DNA of 64,000 bases, taken from Palsa-504 sp963767565 (lineage in GTDB: Bacteria > Actinomycetota > Actinomycetes > Streptosporangiales > Streptosporangiaceae). Below are positions 51,658 to 60,244 of this stretch, piece by piece. The notes beneath the pieces are model-generated. The model made no database searches. It had not been told where the DNA came from and worked only from the letters and a program-made list of their open reading frames with translations. How positions within the stretch are numbered: the stretch's first letter is position 1; every line of letters starts with the position of its first letter. Position numbers and translations under genes: made by a program. The stretch is taken from NCBI GenBank assembly GCA_963767565.1, contig CAVYEG010000014.1, forward strand, positions 83,664 through 147,663, written 5' to 3'.

Positions 51658-53322
51658 ATGAACGGCTTCCCCTGGCTGACCATTGCGGGCGCGCTGCCGC
51701 TGCTCGGCGCGATCGTGATCATGGCGGTGCCCGGCCTGCCGGCCGACAGCACCCAGGCCGACGTGCGCGCCCGGGAGGCCGCGGCCAAGTACCTGGCCCT
51801 GGCGTTCTCGCTGGCCACGCTCCTCGTGGTGATCATCATCGCGGTCAAGTTCCAGGTCGGCGGGCCGAACTACCAGTTCACCGAGGTCTACTCCTGGATC
51901 CCGGCGTTCGGCGTGCACTACGCGCTGGGCGTGGACGGCATCGCGCTGGTCCTGATCGCCATGTCCGCCGTGCTGATGCCGGTGGTCATCCTGGCCTCCT
52001 GGAACGACGCGGACAGCCCTGCTGCTCCGGGTCCAGTGGGGACGACCCCCCCGACCGTCCGACAAGGGCCGAAGCACAGCGTCAAGACCTACTTCGCGCT
52101 GCTGATGACGCTCGAGACCATGATGATCGGCGTCTTCGCGGCCACCGACGTGTTCCTGTTCTACGTGTTCTTCGAGGCCATGCTGGTGCCGATGTACTTC
52201 ATGATCGGCAGCTACGGCACCGGCAAGCGGCAGTACGCGGCGGTCAAGTTCCTGCTCTACAGCCTGCTCGGCGGGCTGCTCATGCTGGTCGCGGTCATCG
52301 CCCTGTACGTGTACTCGGTGCGCAGCGGCGCCACCGGGCACCACGGCTCGTTCCTGTTCAGCGAGCTGGTCAACGTGTCCCTCAGCCCCACCGTGCAGAA
52401 GTGGCTGTTCCTGGGGTTCTTCATCGCGTTCGCGATCAAGGCGCCGCTGTGGCCGTTCCACACCTGGCTGCCCGACGCCGCCGCCTCGGCCCAGCCCGGC
52501 GCGGCCGTCCTGCTGGTCGGCGTGCTGGACAAGGTGGGCACCTACGGCATGCTGCGGTTCTGCTGGGAGCTGTTCCCGGCCGGCGCCAAGTACTTCACCC
52601 CGCTGGTCATCACGCTGGCCGTGATCGGGGTGCTGTACGGGGCCATCGTGGCCATCGGCCAGCAGGACATGAAGCGGCTGATCGCCTACACCTCGATCTC
52701 CCACTTCGGCTTCATCGTGCTGGGCGTGTTCGTCATGACCAGCCAGGGCGTGGCAGGCGCCACGCTGTACATGGTCAACCACGGGTTCGCCACCGGCGCG
52801 CTGTTCATCCTGGCCGGGTTCCTGATCACCCGGCGCGGCTCGGACCGGATCGAGGACTTCGGCGGCGTGCAGAAGGTCGCGCCGCTGCTGGCCGGCCTGT
52901 TCCTGATCTCCGGCCTGGCCGGGCTGTCGCTGCCGGGGCTGTCCACGTTCGTCAGCGAGTTCCTGGTCCTGATCGGGACCTTCTCCCGCTACAAGGTGGC
53001 CGCCACCTTCGCCACCGCCGGCATCATCCTGGCCGCCATCTACATCCTGTGGATGTACCAGCGCGTGGCGGGCGGCCCGGTGCGTGACCAGGTGGCCGGC
53101 ATGAAGGACCTGAAGCCCCGCGAGCTGCTGGCCGTCGCCCCGCTGATCGTGCTGATCATCGGGGTCGGGGTCTACCCCAAGCCGGTGCTCGACATCATCA
53201 ACCCGGCGGTCAAGGTGACCATGGCGCAGGTGCATGAGGTCGATCCGCAGCCCGCGCATCCGGCGCCCGGGTTCACCACCGCGGCCTTTACCAGTGCCGG
53301 GCAGAAGGGAATGGCACCGTGA
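51658..53322 (+). CDS. nuoM: NADH-quinone oxidoreductase subunit M
   Basis: A 554-residue antiporter-like subunit. FYVFFEAMLVPMYFMIG, FAIKAPLWPFHTWLPDA and AIGQQDMKRLIAYTSISHFG are diagnostic. A short loop insertion DSPAAPGPVGTTPPTVRQG (around residues 121-139) separates two helices and is not usual for the family. The ATG directly follows the nuoL TAG. Confidence 0.98.
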   Translation: MNGFPWLTIAGALPLLGAIVIMAVPGLPADSTQADVRAREAAAKYLALAFSLATLLVVIIIAVKFQVGGPNYQFTEVYSWIPAFGVHYALGVDGIALVLIAMSAVLMPVVILASWNDADSPAAPGPVGTTPPTVRQGPKHSVKTYFALLMTLETMMIGVFAATDVFLFYVFFEAMLVPMYFMIGSYGTGKRQYAAVKFLLYSLLGGLLMLVAVIALYVYSVRSGATGHHGSFLFSELVNVSLSPTVQKWLFLGFFIAFAIKAPLWPFHTWLPDAAASAQPGAAVLLVGVLDKVGTYGMLRFCWELFPAGAKYFTPLVITLAVIGVLYGAIVAIGQQDMKRLIAYTSISHFGFIVLGVFVMTSQGVAGATLYMVNHGFATGALFILAGFLITRRGSDRIEDFGGVQKVAPLLAGLFLISGLAGLSLPGLSTFVSEFLVLIGTFSRYKVAATFATAGIILAAIYILWMYQRVAGGPVRDQVAGMKDLKPRELLAVAPLIVLIIGVGVYPKPVLDIINPAVKVTMAQVHEVDPQPAHPAPGFTTAAFTSAGQKGMAP

Positions 53323-54893
53323 CCGGCGTCCTAGCTGCCAGCGGGACCATCACCCCGCCGAGCATCGAGTACGGTCAGCTCTCGCCGATGCTGGTCGTGT
53401 TCGGCGCCGCGGTGATCGGCGTCCTGGTCGAGGCGTTCGCGCCACGCTACCTGCGCCGCAGCGTGCAGCTCACGCTGACCCTGTCCGCCCTGGTGGTGTC
53501 GTTCGTGCTGACCATCGTGGCCGCCTCGGACAACATCTTCGCCAACGGCAGCGCGGGCCACGTGGCCGCCATGGGCGCGGTCGGCGTGGACCGGCCGACC
53601 CTGTTCATCCAGGGCACGATCGTGATCCTGGCCTTCGTCAGCGTGCTGCTCATCGCCGACCCGGCCAATAGCCCGTTCGCCGCGCAGGCGGCCGCGCCGC
53701 CCGGCAGCCCGGAGGATCGCGAGGGCCTGGTCACCGGGGCCATGCACACCGAGATCTTCCCGCTGACGCTGTTCGCGGTGGGCGGCATGATGCTGTTCCC
53801 CGCGTCCAACGACCTGCTGACCATGTTCGTCGCGCTCGAGGTGCTGTCGCTGCCGCTGTACCTGCTGTGCGGGCTGGCCCGGCGCCGCCGCCTGCTGTCG
53901 CACGAGGCGGCCATGAAGTACTTCCTGCTCGGCGCGTTCTCCTCGGCCTTCTTCCTGTTCGGCGTGGCCATGCTGTACGGCTTCGCCGGCTCGGTGTCGC
54001 TGGCCGCCATCGCCTCGGCGGCCACCACCAACACCGCCAACGACACCCTGCTGTACGCGGGGATCGCGCTGACCGGGCTCGGGCTGCTGTTCAAGATCGG
54101 GGCGGTGCCGTTCCACGGCTGGAAGCCCGACGTGTACCAGGGCGCGCCGACGCCGGTGACCGCGCTGATGGCCTCCTGCACGGTGGTATCCGGCTTCGGC
54201 GCGCTGCTGCGCCTGTTCTACGTCGCGTTCGGCAGCCTGACCTGGGACTGGCGCCCGGCCCTGTGGGTCATCGCCATCTTCACTATGGTGGCCGGCGCGG
54301 TCATCGCGATCACCCAGACCGACGTGAAGCGGCTGCTGGCCTACTCCTCGATCGCGCACGCCGGGTTCGTGCTGACCGCGGTCATCGCCACCAGCGTGGC
54401 CGGCCTGTCCAGCAGCCTGTTCTACCTGGTCACCTACGGCTTCACCACGGTCGGCGCCTTCGCGGTCATCACCCTGGTCAGGGACCCGGGCGGCGAGGCC
54501 GACCACCTGTCCCGCTGGGCGGGCCTGGGCCGCAGGTCGCCAGTGGTGGCAGGTATTTTCGCGCTGTTCCTGCTGGCCTTCGCGGGGATCCCGCTGACCA
54601 GCGGCTTCACCGGGAAGTTCGCCGTGTTCCAGGCGGCCATCGCTGCCGGCGAGACGCCGCTGGTCATCGTGGGCGTGCTGGCCAGCGCGATCGCCGCGTT
54701 CTTCTACGTCCGCGTGATCGTGCTCATGTTCTTCAGCGACCCGGTGCCCGACGGTCCCGAAGTGGTCCTGCCCAACGTATTCACCGGCACCGCCGTAGGC
54801 CTGGGCGTACTGGCCACAGTGTTCCTCGGCATTGTCCCCGAACCAGTCCTCAGCCTGGCCAGTCACGCCGCCAACCAGCTGTTCGTAAGCTGA
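53319..54893 (+). CDS. nuoN: NADH-quinone oxidoreductase subunit N
   Basis: A 524-residue last antiporter-like subunit. MFVALEVLSLPLYLLCGLAR, GAVPFHGWKPDVYQGAPTPV and QTDVKRLLAYSSIAHAGF are intact. GTGA overlap with nuoM. A long hairpin follows its stop directly. Confidence 0.98.
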   Translation: MTGVLAASGTITPPSIEYGQLSPMLVVFGAAVIGVLVEAFAPRYLRRSVQLTLTLSALVVSFVLTIVAASDNIFANGSAGHVAAMGAVGVDRPTLFIQGTIVILAFVSVLLIADPANSPFAAQAAAPPGSPEDREGLVTGAMHTEIFPLTLFAVGGMMLFPASNDLLTMFVALEVLSLPLYLLCGLARRRRLLSHEAAMKYFLLGAFSSAFFLFGVAMLYGFAGSVSLAAIASAATTNTANDTLLYAGIALTGLGLLFKIGAVPFHGWKPDVYQGAPTPVTALMASCTVVSGFGALLRLFYVAFGSLTWDWRPALWVIAIFTMVAGAVIAITQTDVKRLLAYSSIAHAGFVLTAVIATSVAGLSSSLFYLVTYGFTTVGAFAVITLVRDPGGEADHLSRWAGLGRRSPVVAGIFALFLLAFAGIPLTSGFTGKFAVFQAAIAAGETPLVIVGVLASAIAAFFYVRVIVLMFFSDPVPDGPEVVLPNVFTGTAVGLGVLATVFLGIVPEPVLSLASHAANQLFVS

Positions 54894-54894
54894 T

Positions 54895-54933
54895 GGCATG
54901 GCCTGCGGGGGCCGACGGCCCCCCAGCCATGCC
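54895..54933 (+). terminator. Hairpin at the end of the nuo operon
   Basis: Outer arms GGCATGGC/GCCATGCC and inner arms GGGGGCC/GGCCCCC around GAC, beginning at the nuoN stop. There is no T-run, so termination efficiency is uncertain; it may instead protect the transcript 3' end. Confidence 0.65.
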
Positions 54934-54934
54934 A

Positions 54935-54997
54935 TACTACGGTCGGCACCGCAGCGGGTATGCGGGGGGTTCCAGGGGGGTCGCCCCTCCTGGGTCA
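54935..54997. repeat. Second copy of the TACTACGG dispersed element
   Basis: TACTACGG...ACCGCAGCGGG...GCGGGGGGTTCC...GGGGGGTCG matches the block at 42529-42598 between nuoE and nuoF with about 80 percent identity by eye. As there, it follows a GC-rich palindrome. Confidence 0.75.
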
Positions 54998-55053
54998 ATA
55001 GGGCATACTCGAAAATTCGAGGCGTTCGCGCGTGCCGATGACGTGGAGAGCAT

Positions 55054-56106
55054 GTGATCACCGCAGTTCCGGTGGATTTCCCCGACTCCGCCCTGGAGGC
55101 GGAGGTTCTTGACGACCTGGCCCGGGTCGAGGCGCTGCTGGCCCAGACCGCGCATCCGGACGAGGAATTGTTCACCGAAGCCTCCCAGCACGCCATCGAG
55201 GCGGGCGGCAAGCGCTTCCGCGCCCTGCTGGTGCTGCTGGCCGCGCGGTTCGGCCAGCCCGAGGACCCGCGGGTCATCCAGGCGGCGGTGGCCATCGAGC
55301 TCACTCACCTGGCCACGCTGTTCCACGACGACGTCATGGACGAGGCCGAGGTCCGCCGCGGGCATCCCTCGGTCAACTCCCGGTGGAGCAACTCGGTCGC
55401 CATCTTGACCGGCGACTTCCTGTTCGCCCAGGCCTCCCGCATCCTGGCCGACCTCGGACCTGACGCGGTCCGGATCCAGGCCGAGACGTTCAACCGGCTG
55501 GTCGAGGGGCAGCTGGCCGAGACCCTCGGCCCGCGGCCCGGCCACGACCCGCTGGATCACTACATGCACGTGATCACCGAGAAGACCGGGTCGCTGATCG
55601 CCACCTCCGGCCGGTTCGGCGCCATGTTCGCCGGCGCGGCCGACGACATCACGGCCCGGATCGCGGTGGCCTGCGAGCAGATCGGCGTGGCCTGGCAGCT
55701 GTCCGACGACGTGATCGACATCGCCAGCGACCCGGCCCAGTCCGGCAAGACCCCCGGCACCGACCTGCGCCAGGGCGTGCGGACGCTGCCGGTGCTGTAC
55801 GCGATGCGCTCGTCCGCCGCGGCCGCCGGCGCCTCGACGGCGGCCAGCGCCTCCGCCGCGGCCGCCGGCGCCTCGGCGGCCGATGCCCGGCTGCACTGGC
55901 TGCTCACCGAGGCCGACCTGTCCGACGACGGGCTGCTGACCGAGACGCTGGCCCTGCTGCGCACCCACCCGGCCGTGGCCGAGTCCCGCGCGCACGTGCT
56001 GAGCTGGACCCAGGGGGCCAGGAGCGAGATCATGGCCCTGCCCTCCGGCCCGGCCCGGGCCGCGTTCCTGGGCCTGTGCGACTTCGTGGAGAAGCGCACG
56101 GGCTGA
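55054..56106 (+). CDS. Polyprenyl diphosphate synthase (menaquinone side chain)
   Basis: A 350-residue trans-prenyltransferase that elongates allylic diphosphates with IPP. The first Asp-rich motif is DDVMDEAEVRR, the second DDVIDIASD, plus GGKRFRALLVLLAARF and the bulky residues before the first motif that favour long chains. Its position after nuo, with menG and menJ before it, supports a heptaprenyl/nonaprenyl menaquinone tail role (HepT/GrcC-like). Near residue 255 an Ala/Ser-rich insertion (two 27-base-like repeats encoding AAAAGAS) lies on the surface after GVRTLPVLYAM. Confidence 0.9.
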   Translation: MITAVPVDFPDSALEAEVLDDLARVEALLAQTAHPDEELFTEASQHAIEAGGKRFRALLVLLAARFGQPEDPRVIQAAVAIELTHLATLFHDDVMDEAEVRRGHPSVNSRWSNSVAILTGDFLFAQASRILADLGPDAVRIQAETFNRLVEGQLAETLGPRPGHDPLDHYMHVITEKTGSLIATSGRFGAMFAGAADDITARIAVACEQIGVAWQLSDDVIDIASDPAQSGKTPGTDLRQGVRTLPVLYAMRSSAAAAGASTAASASAAAAGASAADARLHWLLTEADLSDDGLLTETLALLRTHPAVAESRAHVLSWTQGARSEIMALPSGPARAAFLGLCDFVEKRTG

Positions 56107-56180
56107 GCCGCCTTGATCCGGCCGGCCGTCTTGATCCCGGCTGAGCGGCATTGATCCCGGCTGAGCGGCATTGATCCCGG
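56101..56180. repeat. 20-bp tandem repeat spanning the prenyl synthase stop
   Basis: TTGATCCCGGCTGAGCGGCA at 56131-56150 and 56151-56170, with a half unit to 56180. A diverged unit upstream contains the gene's own GGCTGAGCCG stop context, so the array grew from the 3' end of the gene. Confidence 0.85.
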
Positions 56181-56225
56181 AACAGGTGCCTGCCGCCCGT
56201 GGTTACCCCACCGGAGGTGTACGTG

Positions 56226-56891
56226 ATGGGGATTTTCGGATCACGGAAGACGCAGCTAGTGGACGCCGCTTCGGCGCTGCCCGGCCGGGAGCAGCCGATG
56301 CCGGTCGCGAAACGGCACGTGGTGCTCGGCTCGCCGCTGGCGCCGCCGTATCCGCCGGGTACCGAGGTGGCCGAGTTCGCGCTGGGCTGTTTCTGGGGCG
56401 CGGAGAAAACGTTCTGGCAGACTCCGGGCGTGGTCTCGACCTCGGCCGGCTACGAGGGCGGGTTCACCCCGCACCCCAGTTACGAAGAGGTCTGCAGCGG
56501 GCGGACCGGGCACGCCGAGACGGTCCGGGTGGTCTACGACCCGGCCCGGGTGTCGTATGAGACGCTGCTGAAGGTGTTCTGGGAGGCGCACAACCCGACC
56601 CAGGGCATGCGCCAGGGCCACGACCGCGGCACCCAGTACCGGTCGGTGATCTTCTACCGGACCGAGGCGCAGCGCGAGGCGGCCGAGGCCTCGGCCCAGG
56701 CCTACGGCCAGGAGCTGGCGGCGGCCGGCTTCGGCTCGATCACCACGCAGATCGCGCCCGCCGGCGAGTTCTACTTCGCCGAGAACTACCACCAGCAGTA
56801 CCTGTCGGAGGCCAAGAACCCGTTCGGCTACTGCCCGGACCACGGCACCGGCGTCGCCTGCCCGGTCGGCCTGATGCGCGCCGACGGCTGA
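56226..56891 (+). CDS. msrA: Peptide-methionine (S)-S-oxide reductase
   Basis: A 221-residue enzyme that repairs oxidised methionine. The catalytic Cys is in ALGCFWGAEKTFW; recycling cysteines lie in FGYCPDHGTGVACPVG. GGAGGT at 56213-56218 is 7 bases before ATG 56226; GTG 56223 is possible. The N-terminal extension of 50 or so residues (PGREQPMPVAKRHVVLGSPL) is normal for this subgroup. Confidence 0.96.
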   Translation: MGIFGSRKTQLVDAASALPGREQPMPVAKRHVVLGSPLAPPYPPGTEVAEFALGCFWGAEKTFWQTPGVVSTSAGYEGGFTPHPSYEEVCSGRTGHAETVRVVYDPARVSYETLLKVFWEAHNPTQGMRQGHDRGTQYRSVIFYRTEAQREAAEASAQAYGQELAAAGFGSITTQIAPAGEFYFAENYHQQYLSEAKNPFGYCPDHGTGVACPVGLMRADG

Positions 56892-56975
56892 GCACAGGCC
56901 AGCGGGCTGGCCCGCTGAGCGCAGGCCAGCGGGCTGCCCCGCCGAGCCGGAACCCACCAGGGTGACCCCCTGGTG
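56886..56975 (+). terminator. msrA 3' end: duplicated stop region and hairpin terminator
   Basis: The segment beginning at the msrA TGA (GGCTGAGCACAGGCCAGCGG) is duplicated with small changes downstream (GCTGAGCGCAGGCCAGCGG, about 56919-56938). A hairpin CACCAGGG-TGACC-CCCTGGTG at 56955-56975 follows. Confidence 0.75.
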
Positions 56976-57037
56976 CGAGGGCTGAGGCGGCAAAGCTAGT
57001 GTCGTGCCCGACACCAAAGTCCCCAAGGAGGCTCGCG

Positions 57038-57694
57038 ATGAGCACGACCGAGGAGCGCAGCGCCGAGACCCTCGACATGAAGCTCGAGGTGATCGTCATT
57101 CCGGTCGCGGACGCTGACCGGGCCAAAGAGTTCTACTCCAGGCTCGGCTGGCGGCTCGACGCCGACGTCACCGGCGGTGACTTCCGCCTGATCCAGTTCA
57201 CGCCGCCGGGTTCCGGCTGTTCGATCCAGTTCGGCCGCAGCCTCACCGAGGCCGCGCCCGGCTCGGCTCAGGACCTGTACCTGGTCGTCTCCGACCTGCA
57301 GGCCGCGCGTGACCGGCTGGCCAAGAGCGGGGTCGAGGTCAGCGAGGTGTTCCACTGCGCGCCGGGCGCCAACTGCCGGTTCCGCGCCGCCGACCCCGCG
57401 GGCCGGGTCAGCGGACCCGCGCCCGATAACGCCACCTACGGCTCGTTCGCCACGTTCAGCGACCCGGACGGCAACGGCTGGCTGTTCCAGGAGGTCACCA
57501 GGCGGCTGCCCGGCCGGATCGAGGCGGCCGCGACGTCGTTCGGCTCGGCCAGCGACCTGGCCAGCGCGCTGCGGCGGGCCGAGGCCGCCCACGCCCAGCA
57601 CGAACAGCGCACCGGCCAGGCCGACCCGGACTGGCCCGACTGGTACGCCGAGTACATGGTCCGTGAGCAGGCCGGACAGGAGCTGCCCGCATGA
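57038..57694 (+). CDS. Glyoxalase/VOC-superfamily protein
   Basis: A 218-residue protein with one vicinal-oxygen-chelate fold (about residues 15-140): LEVIVIPVADADRAKEFYSRLGWRLD, LYLVVSDLQAARDRLAKSGVEV and FATFSDPDGNGWLFQEVT. The last Glu is a typical metal ligand. A further 70 residues, Trp/Tyr-rich at the end (DWPDWYAEYMVREQ), are shared by actinobacterial homologues. AAGGAG lies 7 bases before ATG 57038. Substrate unknown; ATGA overlap with the flavoprotein downstream. Confidence 0.85.
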   Translation: MSTTEERSAETLDMKLEVIVIPVADADRAKEFYSRLGWRLDADVTGGDFRLIQFTPPGSGCSIQFGRSLTEAAPGSAQDLYLVVSDLQAARDRLAKSGVEVSEVFHCAPGANCRFRAADPAGRVSGPAPDNATYGSFATFSDPDGNGWLFQEVTRRLPGRIEAAATSFGSASDLASALRRAEAAHAQHEQRTGQADPDWPDWYAEYMVREQAGQELPA

Positions 57695-59070
57695 GCGACT
57701 ACGACGTGATCCTGCTGGGCGGCGGGGCGCCCGGCGAGCACTGCGCGGCGGCGCTGGCCGCGCGCGGCCAGCGGGTGGCGGTCGTCGAACGCGAGCTGGT
57801 CGGCGGCGAGTGCTCCTACTGGGCGTGCATCCCGTCCAAGTCGCTGCTGCGCCCGGGCGAGGCGGTGCAGGGCGCGCGTGACGCCGCCGCGACCGCGCAG
57901 GTCGACGTGCCGGCCGCGCTGGCCTGGCGGGACTACATGGTGTCGAACTGGTCCGACGCCGGGCAGCAGAGCTGGCTGGCCAGCCGGGGCATTGCCCTGC
58001 TGCGCGGCACGGGCAAGCTGGCCGGCACCGGCGCGGTCGAGGTCGACGGCGTCCGCCACACCGCCGAACACGTCGTGGTGGCCACCGGCGCCGATCCGTT
58101 CGTACCGCCGATCCCGGGGCTGCGTGAGCTCGAGGGCGTCTGGGGGACCCGGGAGGCGACCAGCATGAAGGCGATACCGCGCCGCCTGCTGGTGCTGGGC
58201 GGCGGGGCGGCGGGCGTCGAGCTCGCCCAGGTCGTGCGGCGTCTCGGCGGCCAGGCGGTGATCATCGAGGGCTCCGACCGGCTGATCCCCCGCGAGGCCG
58301 CGCCGCTGGGCCAGGCCCTCAGCGACGCCCTGCGAAAGCAAGGCATCGAGCTGCACCTCGGCGTGCACGCCACCGCCGCCCGGCGCGACGGCGAGGAGTT
58401 CGTCCTGCAGCTGGACGGCGCTACCGAGCTGCGCGGCGACAAGCTGCTGGTGGCGACCGGCCGGCGGCCGCGGGTCGAGGGGATCGGCCTGGAGACGGTC
58501 GGCGTCCAGGCCGACCCGCACGGGATCAAGGTGGACGAGTACCTGCGCGCCGGCGAGCGCCTGTGGGCGATCGGCGACGTGAACGGCATCTGGCCGCTGA
58601 CCCACGTCGGGGAGTACGAGGGCGACGTGGTCGCGGCGAACATCACCGGCCACCAGCGCCCGGCGAACTATGCGGCCGTCCCCCGCGTCACTTACACCGA
58701 TCCGCAGGCCGCGGCGGCGGGCGCGCTCGAGGCACCGTACAGCGGCACCGCGCGCGTGTCGGAGGTGCCGAAGACCGCCACCTACACCCACGCGTACGCC
58801 TCCTCCAACGGGTTCCTGACCCTGCTGTCCGACGGCGAGCGGCTGACCGGCGCCTACGCGCTCGGGCCGGAAGCCGGCGAGTGGCTGCAGCAGGCCACGC
58901 TGGCCATCCGGGCCCGCGTGCCGGTCGACGTGCTGGCCGACACGATCCAGCCGTTCCCGAGCTTCTCCGGGATCTACGGTCCCGCCCTGGCCGATCTCCA
59001 GATGAACATCGCGGACATGCCGCCGCCCACCAGGCCCATGGACGCCCAGATGGCGAGCCTGCCGAAGTGA
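57691..59070 (+). CDS. Class I pyridine nucleotide-disulfide oxidoreductase (dihydrolipoamide/mercuric-reductase-like)
   Basis: A 459-residue FAD enzyme. DVILLGGGAPGEHCAAALA binds FAD, and the redox disulfide is CSYWAC in GGECSYWACIPSKSLL, with the normal CX4C spacing but unusual inner residues. VLGGGAAGVELAQ binds NAD(P)H. The C-terminal dimer domain lacks an obvious HXXXXE catalytic dyad (it ends IQPFPSFSGIYGPAL), so it may not be a true Lpd. It is co-transcribed with the VOC protein. A role in thiol or quinone redox is possible. Confidence 0.85.
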   Translation: MSDYDVILLGGGAPGEHCAAALAARGQRVAVVERELVGGECSYWACIPSKSLLRPGEAVQGARDAAATAQVDVPAALAWRDYMVSNWSDAGQQSWLASRGIALLRGTGKLAGTGAVEVDGVRHTAEHVVVATGADPFVPPIPGLRELEGVWGTREATSMKAIPRRLLVLGGGAAGVELAQVVRRLGGQAVIIEGSDRLIPREAAPLGQALSDALRKQGIELHLGVHATAARRDGEEFVLQLDGATELRGDKLLVATGRRPRVEGIGLETVGVQADPHGIKVDEYLRAGERLWAIGDVNGIWPLTHVGEYEGDVVAANITGHQRPANYAAVPRVTYTDPQAAAAGALEAPYSGTARVSEVPKTATYTHAYASSNGFLTLLSDGERLTGAYALGPEAGEWLQQATLAIRARVPVDVLADTIQPFPSFSGIYGPALADLQMNIADMPPPTRPMDAQMASLPK

Positions 59071-59075
59071 GCAGT

Positions 59076-59111
59076 GGCCGGGCCGGGCGGGTGCTCCCGC
59101 CCGGCCCGGCC
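59076..59111. terminator. Bidirectional hairpin terminator between the flavoprotein gene and korB
   Basis: Perfect 16-base arms (GGCCGGGCCGGGCGGG and its complement) around TGCT, exactly filling the 46-base gap between two converging genes. Confidence 0.88.
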
Positions 59112-59116
59112 GCGCG

Positions 59117-60244
59117 CTAGTTGACTTCCCAGGTGTCGCTGCCGGCCAGCAGCGCGCTCAGGTCGCCCGGGCCGCTGCGGGCCTGGGCGGCGGCGATCTG
59201 GTCGGCCATGAGGTGGTCGTAGCTCGGCTGCTCCACCTGCCGGAACACCCCGATCGGCGTGTGCCGGAAGTCGCCGGAGTCCAGCCGGGACAGCGCGAAC
59301 GCGTAGGACGGATCCGGCCGGTGCGCGTCGTGGGTGATCAGCGTGCCCGGATCGGCGCCCTCGACCTCGACCGCCTCGAGCTGCCCGAAGTGCCCGAACC
59401 GCAGGCCCTGCGACCCGCCCGGCCCGAACCGGACCGGCTGGCCGTGCTCCAGCTTGATCAGCTTCTCGCCGGCCGAGGCCGCGTCCTTCAGCGGCTCGAA
59501 CGCGTCGTCGTTGAAGATGGGGCAGTTCTGGTAGATCTCGATGAACGCGGCGCCCTGGTGGTCGGCGGCGGCCCGCAGCACCGAGGTCAGGTGCCTGCGG
59601 TCGGAGTCGATGGTCCGCGCCGCGAAGCTCGCGTCGGCGCCCAGCGCCAGCGACATCGGGTTGAACGGGTGGTCCAGCGAGCCGAACGGGGTGGACTTGG
59701 TGACCTTGCCCCGCTCGGAGGTCGGCGAGTACTGGCCCTTGGTCAGCCCGTAGATCCGGTTGTTGAACAGCAGGACCTTGATGTTGACGTTGCGCCGCAG
59801 CGCGTGGATCAGGTGGTTGCCGCCGATCGACAGCGCGTCCCCGTCGCCGGTGATGACCCACACCGACAGGTCGGGCCGCGACGTGGCCAGGCCGGTGGCG
59901 ATGGCCGGCGCGCGGCCGTGGATGGAGTGCATGCCGTAGGTGTTGACGTAGTACGGCAGCCGGGACGAGCAGCCGATGCCGGAGATGACGGCCACGTTCT
60001 CGCGCGGCACCTCGAGCTCGGGCAGGAAGGCCTGGAACGCGGCCAGGATGGCGTAGTCCCCGCAGCCCGGGCACCAGCGAACTTCCTGGTCCGATTTAAA
60101 ATCTTTGGTGGCCGAACGGACCGTGGCCTTAGGCACCAGGGCCAGCGAGGCGAGCCGGCGGCCTTCGCCCTCGCCGGTACCTGCCTCCGCCCGGTGGCCG
60201 TTCGGCTGCGAGCCGTTTGTCTCAGTGCCGTTTCTCTCAGGCAT
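59117..60244 (-). CDS. korB: 2-oxoglutarate/2-oxoacid:ferredoxin oxidoreductase, beta subunit
   Basis: A 375-residue TPP-binding subunit. WCPGCGDYAIL and ISGIGCSSRLPYY supply cluster or TPP ligands; the TPP motif is ITGDGDALSIGGNHLIHALRRN, then NNRIYGLTKGQYSPTS. With KorA it decarboxylates a 2-oxoacid (2-oxoglutarate in characterised actinobacterial KorAB) to the acyl-CoA, reducing ferredoxin. The ATG overlaps the end of korA by 8 bases. Confidence 0.94.
   Translation of the reverse strand: MPERNGTETNGSQPNGHRAEAGTGEGEGRRLASLALVPKATVRSATKDFKSDQEVRWCPGCGDYAILAAFQAFLPELEVPRENVAVISGIGCSSRLPYYVNTYGMHSIHGRAPAIATGLATSRPDLSVWVITGDGDALSIGGNHLIHALRRNVNIKVLLFNNRIYGLTKGQYSPTSERGKVTKSTPFGSLDHPFNPMSLALGADASFAARTIDSDRRHLTSVLRAAADHQGAAFIEIYQNCPIFNDDAFEPLKDAASAGEKLIKLEHGQPVRFGPGGSQGLRFGHFGQLEAVEVEGADPGTLITHDAHRPDPSYAFALSRLDSGDFRHTPIGVFRQVEQPSYDHLMADQIAAAQARSGPGDLSALLAGSDTWEVN

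Noticed and set aside
49600..53259. 1219-codon minus-strand open frame across nuoL-nuoM
   Set aside because: Shadow of two well-defined membrane subunits; typical of GC-rich DNA where the complementary frame lacks stops.
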